From positions 69,585-133,584 of the forward strand of contig JAJRYD010000004.1 in the NCBI GenBank assembly GCA_024275955.1: a stretch of DNA of 64,000 nt, written 5' to 3'. The translations under genes were made by a program, and so were the position numbers. The notes beneath the pieces were generated by a model. The model ran no database searches and was not told the DNA's origin. It saw only the letters and a list, made by a program, of their open reading frames with translations. Positions 45,495-57,638 of the stretch are shown piece by piece (within the stretch, counting starts at the first letter, position 1; every line of letters begins with the position of its first letter). Source of the DNA: Nitrospirota bacterium. Its GTDB lineage: Bacteria; Nitrospinota_A; UBA7883; JACRGQ01.

Positions 45495-46973
45495 TCAGCG
45501 TTGCCGTCCGGCTATCTCCAGCGCGCGCAGTAGCGCCTTCCCCTTGTTCATCGTTTCTTCCCATTCTTTTTCCGGCACCGAATCTGCCACTATACCGGCG
45601 CCGATTCCGAGGTAAGCGGTATTGCCGTTTACCGCGAGCGTGCGTATCGCTATCGCTGTATCCATGCTTCCAGAAAAACCGAAGTAGCCGACAGCCCCGC
45701 CGTAAAGACCGCGCCTTACCGGCTCCAGCTCCTCTATTATTTCCATAGCCCTTATCTTGGGCGCGCCCGAAAGAGTGCCGGCTGGAAAGGTGGCCCGTAT
45801 AACGTCAAAGCAGTCCTTCCCGTTCTCTAGCTCTCCCTCTACGTTGGAAACGATATGCATTACATGAGAATATTTTTCAATCGTCTTCAAGGCAGTAACC
45901 GTAACCGTACCGCCCTTGCTCACGCGCCCCGCGTCGTTGCGCCCGAGGTCGACAAGCATGATATGCTCCGCAAGCTCCTTTTCATCGGCAAGCAGTTCCT
46001 TTTCGAGTTCGGCATCTTCCTCTTTGGTCTCCCCGCGCTTTCTTGTTCCGGCAATCGGCCTTACCGTAACCTTCCCGTTTTCAGCTCTAGAGAGTATCTC
46101 CGGCGAAGCGCCGACAACTTCCCAGTCATCGAGCTTAAGATAGTACATATAAGGAGAGGGGTTTATCGTCCTCAACACTCTATAAACCTCGAACGCCGGA
46201 ACAGTAAGCTTTATCGAAAGCCTATGCGCCAGTACCACCTGAAAAATATCTCCCTCCAGTATGTAGTCTTTACATTTCTCGACAGCCTTCTCGAAATCTT
46301 CTTTACTTGTGTTCGATTCGTAGACAACGGCAGAGCCTTTACCGGAAGGCCGATTATAAGCAAGCGGTTCGTCCAGCTTTGTAAGAAGTTTTTCTATCTT
46401 GATTACAGCTTCATCGTAAACATTGTCAACGTCATCACTTTCACCAATATGCGCGTTGACTACAACTTTTAAGGTCTGCGATACGTTATCGAAGATAAGA
46501 AGCGAATCGGTAATCATCATCACCATATCCGGCAGGTCGGTATCCTTTTTGGAAATGGAGGGAAGATTTTCAAAAAATCTCACGGTATCGTACCCGATAT
46601 AACCGACAGCGCCACCAAAAAAAAGCGGAAGCCCCTCGGTACCGGCAGGTTTGTAGCCGGACATAACCTTTTTTATTTCATCAAGCGGGTCGCCATCAAG
46701 CTTAAACTCCTGCTCGCCATCCTGCGTTACCCTAAAAGCCTTGTTGCCGGATGTTTTTATCACAAGCTCCGGGTCGGCCCCAAGAAACGTATACCGCGCC
46801 CATTTTTCGCCCCCCTCCACGCTTTCAAGAAGGTAGGCATACTTGGAGCTTTTTGATATTTTCAAAAACGCCTCTACCGGCGTTTGCATATCGGCAAGTA
46901 TCTCTTCGTAAACAGGTACAAGATTCCCCTTTTTACTTAACTCGCAAAATTCCTCTCTGCTTGGGCTTATCAC
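45495..46973 (-). CDS. trpE: Anthranilate synthase component I
   Basis: 492 residues. N-terminal domain with PVYEEILADMQTPVEAFLK and LLESVEGGEKWARYTFLG (tryptophan-feedback region), then the chorismate-binding domain: FGGAVGYIGYDTVRFFE, GDIFQVVLAHRLSI, PSPYMYYL, GTRKRGET, DLGRNDAGRV and GTLSGAPKIRAMEIIEELEP. Converts chorismate to anthranilate with TrpG. No trpG or other trp gene is adjacent; instead the start overlaps truA. The C-terminal GxGAGIVADSVPEKEWEET is complete. Confidence 0.96.
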   Translation of the reverse strand: MISPSREEFCELSKKGNLVPVYEEILADMQTPVEAFLKISKSSKYAYLLESVEGGEKWARYTFLGADPELVIKTSGNKAFRVTQDGEQEFKLDGDPLDEIKKVMSGYKPAGTEGLPLFFGGAVGYIGYDTVRFFENLPSISKKDTDLPDMVMMITDSLLIFDNVSQTLKVVVNAHIGESDDVDNVYDEAVIKIEKLLTKLDEPLAYNRPSGKGSAVVYESNTSKEDFEKAVEKCKDYILEGDIFQVVLAHRLSIKLTVPAFEVYRVLRTINPSPYMYYLKLDDWEVVGASPEILSRAENGKVTVRPIAGTRKRGETKEEDAELEKELLADEKELAEHIMLVDLGRNDAGRVSKGGTVTVTALKTIEKYSHVMHIVSNVEGELENGKDCFDVIRATFPAGTLSGAPKIRAMEIIEELEPVRRGLYGGAVGYFGFSGSMDTAIAIRTLAVNGNTAYLGIGAGIVADSVPEKEWEETMNKGKALLRALEIAGRQR

Positions 46974-47740
46974 TAGTAACTCACCTCAACAAGAAAAAGA
47001 CCGTGCGGCGGAGCGGTAACGCCGGCTTTTGTTCTGTCTTTAGCTTTGAGTATTCTTTTCATATCGTCCGGTTTTAAATACCCCCGCCCTATGTCAACAA
47101 GCGTGCCTACTATATTGCGTACCATATATTTCAAAAACCCTTCGCCGACAATCTCAAAAACAATCATCCCGTCGTCTTCTTTTCTAAGTTCAGATGAAAT
47201 TATATTCCTTTCACTCGTCTTTGCGGCACTGTTTTTCCCTTTAAATGAGGTGAAATCGTGCAAACCTATAAGCTCCCCTGCCACACTCTGCATAAGGCCG
47301 ATGTCCATCTCAACCGGCATAAACCAAGATGTACGGGCCTTCCAGACACTCGGCATCTTGTTATTATAAATGTAGTATCGGTACCTTTTCCATTTAGCGT
47401 CACGGATAGAATGAAACTCCATAGAAACAGCCTCGACAAATTTAATCGAAATATCATTCGGTAAACGGGAGTTAAGTATCTGCATCAGCCTTTCATTATC
47501 TACAGGAAACGGCCCTATCACGTTAAAAACCTGCCCAAGCGCATGCACGCCGGCATCGGTTCTGCCGGAAGCTATAGCATGCACTTTTTTGCACGCAAGT
47601 TCAGAGAGTATTCTCTCCAGCTTTTCCTGTACCGTTACGCCGTTAGCCTGAACCTGCCAGCCGGCGTACGCGGTGCCGTCGTACTCCACAACCATCTTTA
47701 TGTTGCGCTCTTCCGGTTCTCCCTTTTTTTCTTCAATCAT
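46973..47740 (-). CDS. truA: tRNA pseudouridine synthase A (TruA)
   Basis: 255 residues. Catalytic Asp in SGRTDAGVHALGQV near residue 61; N-terminal VVEYDGTAYAGWQVQ and later FEIVGEGFLKYMVRNIVGTLVDIG are family hallmarks. Modifies U38-U40 of tRNA anticodon stems. It overlaps the trpE gene by one base, so they form one leftward transcript. Confidence 0.97.
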   Translation of the reverse strand: MIEEKKGEPEERNIKMVVEYDGTAYAGWQVQANGVTVQEKLERILSELACKKVHAIASGRTDAGVHALGQVFNVIGPFPVDNERLMQILNSRLPNDISIKFVEAVSMEFHSIRDAKWKRYRYYIYNNKMPSVWKARTSWFMPVEMDIGLMQSVAGELIGLHDFTSFKGKNSAAKTSERNIISSELRKEDDGMIVFEIVGEGFLKYMVRNIVGTLVDIGRGYLKPDDMKRILKAKDRTKAGVTAPPHGLFLVEVSY

Positions 47741-47768
47741 AATTAGTCAACCTTTGTAGTTTTATCCT

Positions 47769-47794
47769 AAAAAAATTTCCCTTCCGCAAGGGAA
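47769..47794 (-). terminator. Intrinsic terminator for leftward transcription
   Basis: On the minus strand TTCCCTT-GCGG-AAGGGAA (7-bp perfect stem, 4-nt loop) is followed by A and T7. It lies between uvrA and truA, about 285 bp after the uvrA stop, and would keep uvrA transcription out of truA-trpE. Confidence 0.7.
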
Positions 47795-48077
47795 GGCGGC
47801 ACAAGCTTGTCGAGTAACGGAAAGGTTCCCCTTCAATGAACATCTCCCCCCACTATTGATTGAAATTCAAACGGAAGCGAGAGACAAGGCATTCGCTACG
47901 CTCATTCCCTTAATCCCCGTCTTTAGGGAAAACCGAGCAACCCAACCAAAAACTTTTTCCTTGTTCAAGGTGATGCAAACTCATCCACTACCTCCATGCC
48001 TCTACCGCCAAAAAGCGATAAACCATATCTGACGTATGCGGCTACCGGCTCCACGTCCGGCGCGGCGCCTCCAAAAG
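47795..48077. repeat. uvrA-truA spacer with family-3 repeat (48031-48062)
   Basis: No gene seen. The uvrA-proximal end has GGCTACCGGCTCCACGTCC, a variant of the family-3 motif, so again the copy lies just past a stop codon. Confidence 0.4.
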
Positions 48078-50906
48078 CTAACTGGACGACAACTCTTTCT
48101 TAAGATATTTACCTGTAAACGAGCCTTTAATCTTCGCCACATCTTCCGGCGTGCCTTCGGCTATCACCATACCGCCGCCGTCGCCACCTTCCGGCCCCAA
48201 ATCTATTATCCAGTCGGCGGTTTTTATAACGTCGAGATTATGCTCTATCACTATAAGAGTGTTGCCGTTTTCCACAAGTCTGCCTAGTACCTGAAGAAGC
48301 TTTTTGATGTCGGCAAAGTGCAAGCCGGTGGTCGGCTCGTCCAGTATGTAAACGGTACGGCCTGTTCCCCGCTTGGAAAGCTCTCGCGAAAGTTTTACCC
48401 TCTGCGCTTCGCCGCCGGAAAGAGTGGTTGCCGGCTGTCCCAGTTTTATATAGCTAAGCCCGACATCAAAAAGCGTCTGTAGCTTATTTTTTATAACCGG
48501 AACGGCGATAAAAAACTGAAGAGCCTCCTCCACCGTCATCTCAAGGATGTCGGTTATAGTCTTGCCTTTATAATGAATCTCCAGCGTTTCCCTATTAAAC
48601 CTTTTACCTTTGCAAACCTCGCAGGTAACATAGACATCAGGCAGAAAGTGCATCTCGATGCGGATGATACCGTCCCCTTTGCATGCCTCACAGCGCCCTC
48701 CCCGCACGTTAAACGAAAACCGGCCCACCTTGTAGCCGCGCTTCCTGCTTTCCGGCACCTGCGCCATAAGCTCTCTTATAGGGGTAAAGAGGCCTGTATA
48801 TGTGGCGGGGTTCGAACGCGGAGTCCTTCCTATCGGCGACTGGTCTATATCTATCACCTTGTCTACAAAGCTAAGCCCTTTTAAGCCTTTATGCTTTCCG
48901 GGAAGCTCTGACGAGCGGTAAAGGGCGCGCGCCATAGCTTTATAAAGTACCTCTACCACAAGAGTGCTTTTGCCGGAGCCGGAAACGCCGGTAACGCAGA
49001 TGAACTTGGCTAAACCAAACTCGACATCAATATTTCTTAAATTGTTATGCGAAGCGCCGGCTATTTTTAGTTTCTGTCCGTTGCCCGCGCGCCGCTTTGC
49101 CGGAACAGCTATACGCTCTTTTCTCGAAAGATATTTGCCGGTAAGCGATTTGCTGTCGCGCATGATAGCGGCCGGCGTACCTTTAGCTACTATCATTCCG
49201 CCATGAACCCCGGCGCCAGGGCCGATATCTACCACATAGTCGGCCTCCATTATCGTATCTCTATCGTGTTCCACCACTATCACGGTGTTGCCTATATCTC
49301 TCAGCCGTGTCAGCGTTTCCAGCAATCGGTCGTTATCCCTTTGATGAAGCCCTATACTCGGCTCGTCGAGTATATATAAAACGCCTACAAGAGCAGAGCC
49401 TATCTGCGTCGCAAGGCGTATCCTCTGTCCCTCGCCGCCGGAAAGAGTAGCCGAGCCTCTATCAAGCGTCAGGTATTCAAGCCCTACCGACTCCATAAAC
49501 CCAAGCCTCTCCCGTATCTCCTTTATCACACGGGCGCCGATATGTTTTTCCTGTTTGGTCAGCTTAAGGTTGTCAAAAAATTCTACCGCCGATTTAATGG
49601 AAAGCGATGTCGCTTCTATTATATTTTTACCGTTTATCTTAACGCCGAGAGATTCCGGCCTAAGCCTCGCGCCACCGCAGGCATGGCACGGCTCCGCGCG
49701 CATATACTTTTCTATATCGTCTCTCCTCCATTCGGAATCGGTTTCCATATAGAGCCTCTCTAAGTTCGGCATTACCCCTTCAAACTCGCCCACCCAGTAA
49801 CTGCGCTTTTGGCCTTTGTAGTATTTGAACTTTATCTCGGAGTCTCCAGAACCGTGCAGTATCATCTGCTTTGCCGCCTTTTTAATTTTCGACCACGGCA
49901 GGCTATGGGCGTCAAACCCAAAATGATCGGCGATCGACTCCAGCATATTCGTATAGTAAGGCGAAGTTTTAGACGACCACGGCGCGACGGCTCCGTCAAT
50001 CAACGAAAGAGAGTGGTCCGGCACCACCAACTCTTCCGAAACAGATTTTTTTATCCCAAGCCCTGTGCATTCAGGGCAGGCTCCGTTTGGGTTGTTAAAC
50101 GAAAACATTCTAGGCTCTACGTCCGGGTAGGAGATGCCGCACTTCACGCAGGCGAAGTTCTGGCTGAAATGCAGTTCCTTGCCTTTATCGCCGACAGCGA
50201 CCAGCATAAAATGCTCGCCCATATCAAGCGCAAGCTCTACAGAATCGGCAAGCCGTCTTTCTATCCCCTGCTTTACAACAAGCCTGTCTATAACGACATC
50301 TATCGAGTGCTTAAAAGTTTTTTTCAGTTTTATATCTTCGTCAAGGCTACGCATCTCGCCGTCTATCCGCACCCTTACAAAGCCTTTGGCACGCAAAGCA
50401 TCGAGCTCTTTTTTGTATTCCCCTTTGCGGTCTTTCACCAAAGGCGCGAGTATATATATCTTCGCCCCTTCGTCCAGCATCATCAGCTGGTCGACTATCT
50501 GCGAAACAGTCTGCGATTTTATAGGCTTGCCGCACTCGTAGCAGTGAACCGTGCCGACACGCGCAAAAAGAACCCGCAGGTAGTCGTAAATCTCCGTAAC
50601 GGTGCCGACGGTAGAGCGGGGGTTCTTGCTGGTGGTCTTTTGTTCTATCGAAATAGCAGGGGATAGACCTTCTATTAAATCTACATCCGGCTTTTCCATC
50701 TGCTCTAAAAACTGCCTCGCGTAGGCAGAGAGCGACTCTACATACCGCCTCTGCCCCTCGGCATAGATGGTATCGAAAGCGAGCGACGATTTGCCGGAGC
50801 CGGATATGCCGGTAAAAACGATAAGCTTATCCCTCGGCAGTTCTAGGTCTATGTTGCGCAGGTTATGCTCCCTCGCACCTTTTACCGTTATTTTCCCTTT
50901 TTTCAT
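48078..50906 (-). CDS. uvrA: Excinuclease ABC subunit A
   Basis: 942 residues, typical length. Two ABC ATPase modules: Walker [15 protein letters not shown] near 32 and [15 protein letters not shown] near 640; signatures [12 protein letters not shown] and [16 protein letters not shown] zinc-binding module has CxxC pairs near 250-280 (CVKCG, CPECTG) and near 735-760 ([17 protein letters not shown]). It recognises DNA damage with UvrB in nucleotide excision repair. Alone in its transcription unit. Confidence 0.98.
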   Translation of the reverse strand: MKKGKITVKGAREHNLRNIDLELPRDKLIVFTGISGSGKSSLAFDTIYAEGQRRYVESLSAYARQFLEQMEKPDVDLIEGLSPAISIEQKTTSKNPRSTVGTVTEIYDYLRVLFARVGTVHCYECGKPIKSQTVSQIVDQLMMLDEGAKIYILAPLVKDRKGEYKKELDALRAKGFVRVRIDGEMRSLDEDIKLKKTFKHSIDVVIDRLVVKQGIERRLADSVELALDMGEHFMLVAVGDKGKELHFSQNFACVKCGISYPDVEPRMFSFNNPNGACPECTGLGIKKSVSEELVVPDHSLSLIDGAVAPWSSKTSPYYTNMLESIADHFGFDAHSLPWSKIKKAAKQMILHGSGDSEIKFKYYKGQKRSYWVGEFEGVMPNLERLYMETDSEWRRDDIEKYMRAEPCHACGGARLRPESLGVKINGKNIIEATSLSIKSAVEFFDNLKLTKQEKHIGARVIKEIRERLGFMESVGLEYLTLDRGSATLSGGEGQRIRLATQIGSALVGVLYILDEPSIGLHQRDNDRLLETLTRLRDIGNTVIVVEHDRDTIMEADYVVDIGPGAGVHGGMIVAKGTPAAIMRDSKSLTGKYLSRKERIAVPAKRRAGNGQKLKIAGASHNNLRNIDVEFGLAKFICVTGVSGSGKSTLVVEVLYKAMARALYRSSELPGKHKGLKGLSFVDKVIDIDQSPIGRTPRSNPATYTGLFTPIRELMAQVPESRKRGYKVGRFSFNVRGGRCEACKGDGIIRIEMHFLPDVYVTCEVCKGKRFNRETLEIHYKGKTITDILEMTVEEALQFFIAVPVIKNKLQTLFDVGLSYIKLGQPATTLSGGEAQRVKLSRELSKRGTGRTVYILDEPTTGLHFADIKKLLQVLGRLVENGNTLIVIEHNLDVIKTADWIIDLGPEGGDGGGMVIAEGTPEDVAKIKGSFTGKYLKKELSSS

Positions 50907-51241
50907 AATCTCTTAGTCTAACCTACCAACGAGGCGAACCACTTATCTCAAACAAAAAAAACCTACAGCCATCAGCAAAAAGTACTCTGCCGCAGATGAT
51001 AACAGCCTGTTTGCCGTTTACGATGAAACAGACAGCTACCTCCTTTTTAGTAATGTAAAGTGCCATCCCTCCAGTTTGTTGCCCCTATCTGTAAATACGA
51101 GAGGTAAAACTGCCTATGCCGCCAAAACAGCCAGAGCCTCACATCAGGCGGGAACGAACTACTTGCCTAGTAACTAATTAAAAGGCAAACCGACAAACCT
51201 GCTCTACCGCGCGCGGCTATACGCTCCGCGCCGAGGCATGG
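50907..51241. repeat. uppP-uvrA spacer with repeat-like sequence (51181-51235)
   Basis: 335 bp without a recognisable gene. Near the uppP stop, CGACAAACCTGCTCTACCGC and then CGCGGCTATACGCTCCGCGC resemble the 3' end of the methyltransferase gene (42841-42935), which carries the family-3 motif. The similarity is partial. Confidence 0.35.
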
Positions 51242-52045
51242 TCAAAAGTACGAAACTATAGCCAAAGTGCCGACCGCCCAGACATACCAGCTAAACCATA
51301 TAAGCTTGCCGCGTTTTACGATATTGATAAGCCATATCAACGCAAGAGTACCGACGATAAAAGAGACGGCGGAACCTAAAAGATAAATCTGCAGGTTGCC
51401 GTCCAGCTCTGCCAGATGCCTAGATTTAAGCAAAAGCGCGCCGAGTATCGCCGGAACAGATAAAAGAAAAGAGAACCGTGCCGCCGACTCCCGCTTTATA
51501 CCTAAAAAAAGCGCGATAGCTATCGTCATCCCGGCGCGCGATATGCCGGGAGTAATCGCGCATCCTTGAGCCACCCCTATTATCAACGCTTCCCTTACCG
51601 TAATGAAGCTCTCCTCTTTTCCCCCGTCATTTTTCCCACGAGTGGCAAAGAGTATCGCGCCTGTTACAAGAAGCATTACCCCGACTATAAATGGCGAGCC
51701 GAAAAGCCTTTCAAAATGGTTCTCAAGAGTAACCCCCATTAATGCAGTCGGAACATTCGCGACCACTATCATCAGAAAAGTTCTCGCGTGCGGGAACTGC
51801 TGGAGGTTTTTAAAACGGTCAGCCGCGGCGCTTATAGTCTCCCTTGCCATAGCCGCAATATCTCTACGGTAAACGACAAGTACGGAAAGAAGCGTGCCGA
51901 CATGCAAAAGCACGTCAAAAAATACCATCGGCTCGTCCAAGCCGAGATACGCCTGCATAAGCACAAGATGCCCGGAACTACTTACCGGCAAAAACTCCGT
52001 AAGGCCCTGCACTATGCCGAGTATTGCAGATTCAATATAAGAGAT
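51242..52045 (-). CDS. uppP: Undecaprenyl-diphosphatase UppP, probable ATC (or ATT) start
   Basis: About 267 residues with 8 membrane helices; removes a phosphate from undecaprenyl diphosphate so the lipid carrier can be reused. Active-site elements: QGLTEFLPVSSSGH at the N-terminus and ITPGISRAGMTIA near 165. A conventional start would be the GTG at 52012, but this deletes half of helix 1. Upstream in frame, ISYIESAILGIV matches the family N-terminus, no ATG, GTG or TTG exists before a stop, and AGGAG sits 5 nt before an ATC at 52045 (an ATT is at 52036). The gene lies 8 bp after lpxB. Confidence 0.9.
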   Translation of the reverse strand: MSYIESAILGIVQGLTEFLPVSSSGHLVLMQAYLGLDEPMVFFDVLLHVGTLLSVLVVYRRDIAAMARETISAAADRFKNLQQFPHARTFLMIVVANVPTALMGVTLENHFERLFGSPFIVGVMLLVTGAILFATRGKNDGGKEESFITVREALIIGVAQGCAITPGISRAGMTIAIALFLGIKRESAARFSFLLSVPAILGALLLKSRHLAELDGNLQIYLLGSAVSFIVGTLALIWLINIVKRGKLIWFSWYVWAVGTLAIVSYF

Positions 52046-52053
52046 AACCGCTC

Positions 52054-53199
52054 CTACCGTTTTCTTTCGATCTTATGATCAATTATATATATAGCGGCCC
52101 GTTTTGCCGCGCCGGCTTTACCAAGCTTTTGGCGTACCTCTTTTAACGCCTCTCTTTTTTCGATAAGCTTCGCCTCGTCGGATAAAAGCCCCAAAACCTC
52201 TTTTGCTACGTCACCGGCTTTAAAATCGCTTTGAAGATATTCGGTAGCTACTTTTTTGCCGGCGATAATATTGGGAAGCCCGATAAACTCTACATGCGCC
52301 AAAATTCTCGCGAACCAGTAGGAGATAAACGGCCCTCTATAAACTATTACCATAGGCACTCCGAATATAGCGCCTTCAAGCGTAGATGTACCCGACTTGG
52401 TTATAAGCATATCGCTCGCCGCCATAACCTCGTGCGACCTGCCTTTTATAACTTTTATGTAGCTTCTATCGCCTACAGCTTTAAGCACCTTGCGCTCGTC
52501 AAGGCTTCCGGCGACAGGTATGACAAACCCAACATCGTCCATCTTTGAATGTATAATATCGGCCGCCTCCAGTTCCGGTTTTAGTATATGCTCTATCTCA
52601 GCGTTGCGGCTACCGGGCAAAAGCCCCACAATCTTTTTGCAATCGGCCGGCATCAGCTCGCTACGGAGCGACTCGCGGTCATAACTTTTTATCTCGTCCA
52701 GCATCGGATGCCCTAAAAATTCGGCCTTCACTCCACACTGTCTGTAAAAACCTACCTCAAATGGAAAAAGCACAAGCATAGTATCTACCCAGCTTTTAAG
52801 ACTGTTAGCCCTGTAGGTTCGCCACGCCCAAAGCTGTGGACATACATAATAGAAAACCGGAACGCCAGCACCATACGCAAACTTTCCTATACGAAAATTC
52901 AGCTCCGGAGCGTCAATAAGAATCAGAGCGTCGTATTCTTCCTTTTCGATATTTTCCTTTATCTCCCCCAAAACCTTTTTGAAGAAAAATATTTTTTTTA
53001 GAATGTCGATAAGACCGATAGCGGCCATCTCTCTGACATGGTGAAAAATCTTCACGCCTTCGGCTTTCATCCTGTCGCCCCCGATACCGGCAAGCTCGAC
53101 ATCCGGGTTAAGCTTTTTAAACTCGGCGGCAAGACGCGCACCGTATATCTCGCCCGATTCCTCACCAGCCGATATAAAAAACTTCAAGCCATTACCCAA
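52054..53199 (-). CDS. lpxB: Lipid-A-disaccharide synthase
   Basis: 381 residues, GT-B glycosyltransferase family 19. N-terminal FISAGEESGEIYGARL, ELAGIGGDRMKAEG, the central QLWAWRTYRANSL and the C-terminal nucleotide site LLPGSRNAEIEHILKPELEA and TKSGTSTLEGAIFGVPMVIVYR. Joins UDP-diacylglucosamine and lipid X to make the lipid A disaccharide. Its start overlaps the end of the TatD/rSAM gene by 8 bp; uppP follows at 8 bp. Confidence 0.97.
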   Translation of the reverse strand: MGNGLKFFISAGEESGEIYGARLAAEFKKLNPDVELAGIGGDRMKAEGVKIFHHVREMAAIGLIDILKKIFFFKKVLGEIKENIEKEEYDALILIDAPELNFRIGKFAYGAGVPVFYYVCPQLWAWRTYRANSLKSWVDTMLVLFPFEVGFYRQCGVKAEFLGHPMLDEIKSYDRESLRSELMPADCKKIVGLLPGSRNAEIEHILKPELEAADIIHSKMDDVGFVIPVAGSLDERKVLKAVGDRSYIKVIKGRSHEVMAASDMLITKSGTSTLEGAIFGVPMVIVYRGPFISYWFARILAHVEFIGLPNIIAGKKVATEYLQSDFKAGDVAKEVLGLLSDEAKLIEKREALKEVRQKLGKAGAAKRAAIYIIDHKIERKR

Positions 53200-54580
53200 C
53201 CATGTTAAACGAACGGACTCGAAGCTTTACGCCAAGACTGTCGCTAAGTTTTTTAACCGCCCCGATATCTACCCCTTCAGGCAGGTCAACCGCCGTTACT
53301 ACGGTCTCCGGCAAAAGCGCGCCCGCGCGCTTTATAAAATCTATCATCGCGTCAAAAGCATTTTCGGGGTCTAACGGCTTGCAGAGCTTATTATAGGTTT
53401 CTTTATCCTCGGCATTTAACGAAACCGAAACACTGTCTATAAGGCCGACAAGCTCCGGCACTATATCCCTTTTGTTTATAACACTTCCGTAGCCGTTGGT
53501 ATTAAGCCTAGTCTTCAAGCCTCTCTCTTTCGCTTTTGCCGCGACCGCTTTGACCACCTCTAGCCTCATGGTCGGCTCGCCGAACCCGCAGAAAACCAGT
53601 TCTTCCGGCATGGAGCCGCCTATCTCATTTAGTATTTCTTCCACCGAAGGGTCGCTCTCTACATCTAGGTTATGTCCCTGCACCACAGGGTAGTCAATAC
53701 GAGAGCAAAAAGTACAAAGGTTAGTGCAGTCTCTAGTTACGTTTATATATATGGAATTTCTTATCCGGTAGACAATCTCCGCTTCGCCGGATGATTCATT
53801 TAAAAAAAGTTTCTTATAGTTTGCGAATGTCGCTCTTGCCAAATCTTCTGGCCTTACCCCTCTAACGCCGGCAAGCAGGGAAACTGTCTCTTTCATATAC
53901 AAAGGCTGGTTCCGCTTTCCGCGCGTAGACTGCGGGGAGAGATACGGGCAATCGGTTTCTACCAGCAAACGGTCCGGCGGTACAACCTTGGCCGCGTCTC
54001 TTAGGTTTTGCGCCTTTTTGTAGGTAACATTGCCGGCAAAAGAGATATAAAACCCTAAGCGCAATCCTATTTTAGCCTCTTCCACATTTTCCGAAAAGCA
54101 GTGAAGCACTCCTCCTGCCTTCTTGTCGAAATGCTTTTCAAAAATCGGAACGATATCGCCAAAAGCATCACGGCTATGAATGATTACCGGCTTGCCGGCT
54201 TCGCTCGCAATTTTGAGATGTTCTATGAGAACTCTTTTCTGCGACTCTTTGGAGGAACGGTTGCGGAAATAGTCGAGCCCCGTTTCGCCTATAGCTACCA
54301 CCTTTTCATTTTCGGCAAGTGTTTTTATTCTTTTTATATCGTCATCGGTAACGGAATCGGCAGAATGCGGATGAACGCCGACAGACGCTTTCATATGGCT
54401 AAACTTCTCCGCAAGCTCTACCGCCCGTTCGGCAGAGATGATATCGTAAGCGACATTGGTAAGTAGAAAACCTTCGCTTTCAAGCTGTTCGGCAATCTCG
54501 TCGATGTCGCCGTCAAAATCGTGATGATTAAGATGCGCGTGCGAATCTGCGTATCTTATGCTTTTCTCTTTTTTGCTCAT
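53192..54580 (-). CDS. TatD-family hydrolase fused to radical SAM domain
   Basis: 462 residues from the ATG at 54580. Residues 8-265 are a TatD metal-dependent DNase/hydrolase: DSHAHLNHHDFD, GETGLDYFRNRS, KPVIIHSRDA, VLHCFSENV and VETDCPYLSPQ. From about 285 a radical SAM domain follows: the iron-sulfur motif CTNLCTFCSR (CxxxCxxC), LVFCGFGEPTMRL and LNTNGYG. TatD-linked radical SAM proteins are known in several lineages, sometimes fused, without an established substrate. An earlier start at 54724 would add 48 residues with no family match and is rejected. Confidence 0.88.
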   Translation of the reverse strand: MSKKEKSIRYADSHAHLNHHDFDGDIDEIAEQLESEGFLLTNVAYDIISAERAVELAEKFSHMKASVGVHPHSADSVTDDDIKRIKTLAENEKVVAIGETGLDYFRNRSSKESQKRVLIEHLKIASEAGKPVIIHSRDAFGDIVPIFEKHFDKKAGGVLHCFSENVEEAKIGLRLGFYISFAGNVTYKKAQNLRDAAKVVPPDRLLVETDCPYLSPQSTRGKRNQPLYMKETVSLLAGVRGVRPEDLARATFANYKKLFLNESSGEAEIVYRIRNSIYINVTRDCTNLCTFCSRIDYPVVQGHNLDVESDPSVEEILNEIGGSMPEELVFCGFGEPTMRLEVVKAVAAKAKERGLKTRLNTNGYGSVINKRDIVPELVGLIDSVSVSLNAEDKETYNKLCKPLDPENAFDAMIDFIKRAGALLPETVVTAVDLPEGVDIGAVKKLSDSLGVKLRVRSFNMVG

Positions 54581-55093
54581 AAGCCTTCCATAGTACCGAC
54601 CTACCGAGCTAGAGGCAAGCACGCTGGGGGGCAGTATTTTAGTTTTCAAAGTCATTTTACCCGCAAAGTTGCCATTGCGAAAAATGCGCCGGCATCTTGT
54701 GGCAATCTGGCAGGCTGTCGCCAACTGCGTTGGCTCCTCGTGATGAGATTAAAATAACCTGCAATTCACTTAGGCACTACCAAAGCGTGCGGCCAGTGGC
54801 CGCAACGCGCTAGTGGAATTTTTGTTAAATACTTTATACCTGCGAGAAAACGAGCTTCCAATTTATTTTCAATCAATCCGAAGTTTTCCCCGCCTTTGAT
54901 TAAAGTTCAAAAGCAGGCGGGACGCGTGCGAGTACATCGGGCGGCGGAGCTAGCCGGCCCTATGCCCCCCGGCATGCCTGCATTACAGGTCTGCCTCCAG
55001 CAGAAGGCAAGCAACTTTTACTGGAGGCTCCAAAGATTTTGTTTATCGCATACGATAGCAGGCTCCGCGCTCTGCGTGGCCGCCTTTGCGCCG
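54581..55093. repeat. Repeat-rich spacer between purA and the TatD/rSAM gene
   Basis: 513 bp with no gene. It contains a TGCGGCC-AGT-GGCCGCA hairpin (54788-54804), a family-3 motif (GGAATTTTTGTT ... CTGCGAGAAAACGAGCTTCC, 54816-54860), family-4 copy 2 (54871-54911, AATCAATCCGAAGTTTT), a CCCGCC/GGCGGG inverted pair around it, and another family-3-like stretch next to the purA stop (55041-55080). Several repeat types nested in one spacer suggest it is a tolerant insertion site. Confidence 0.5.
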
Positions 55094-57626
<2,533 letters not shown>

Positions 57627-57638
57627 AGCTTACTGCCT

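Noticed and set aside
54581-54724. 48-residue N-terminal extension of the TatD/rSAM fusion
   Set aside because: Extension has no TatD similarity and a low-confidence start; ATG at 54580 directly precedes the family N-terminus.
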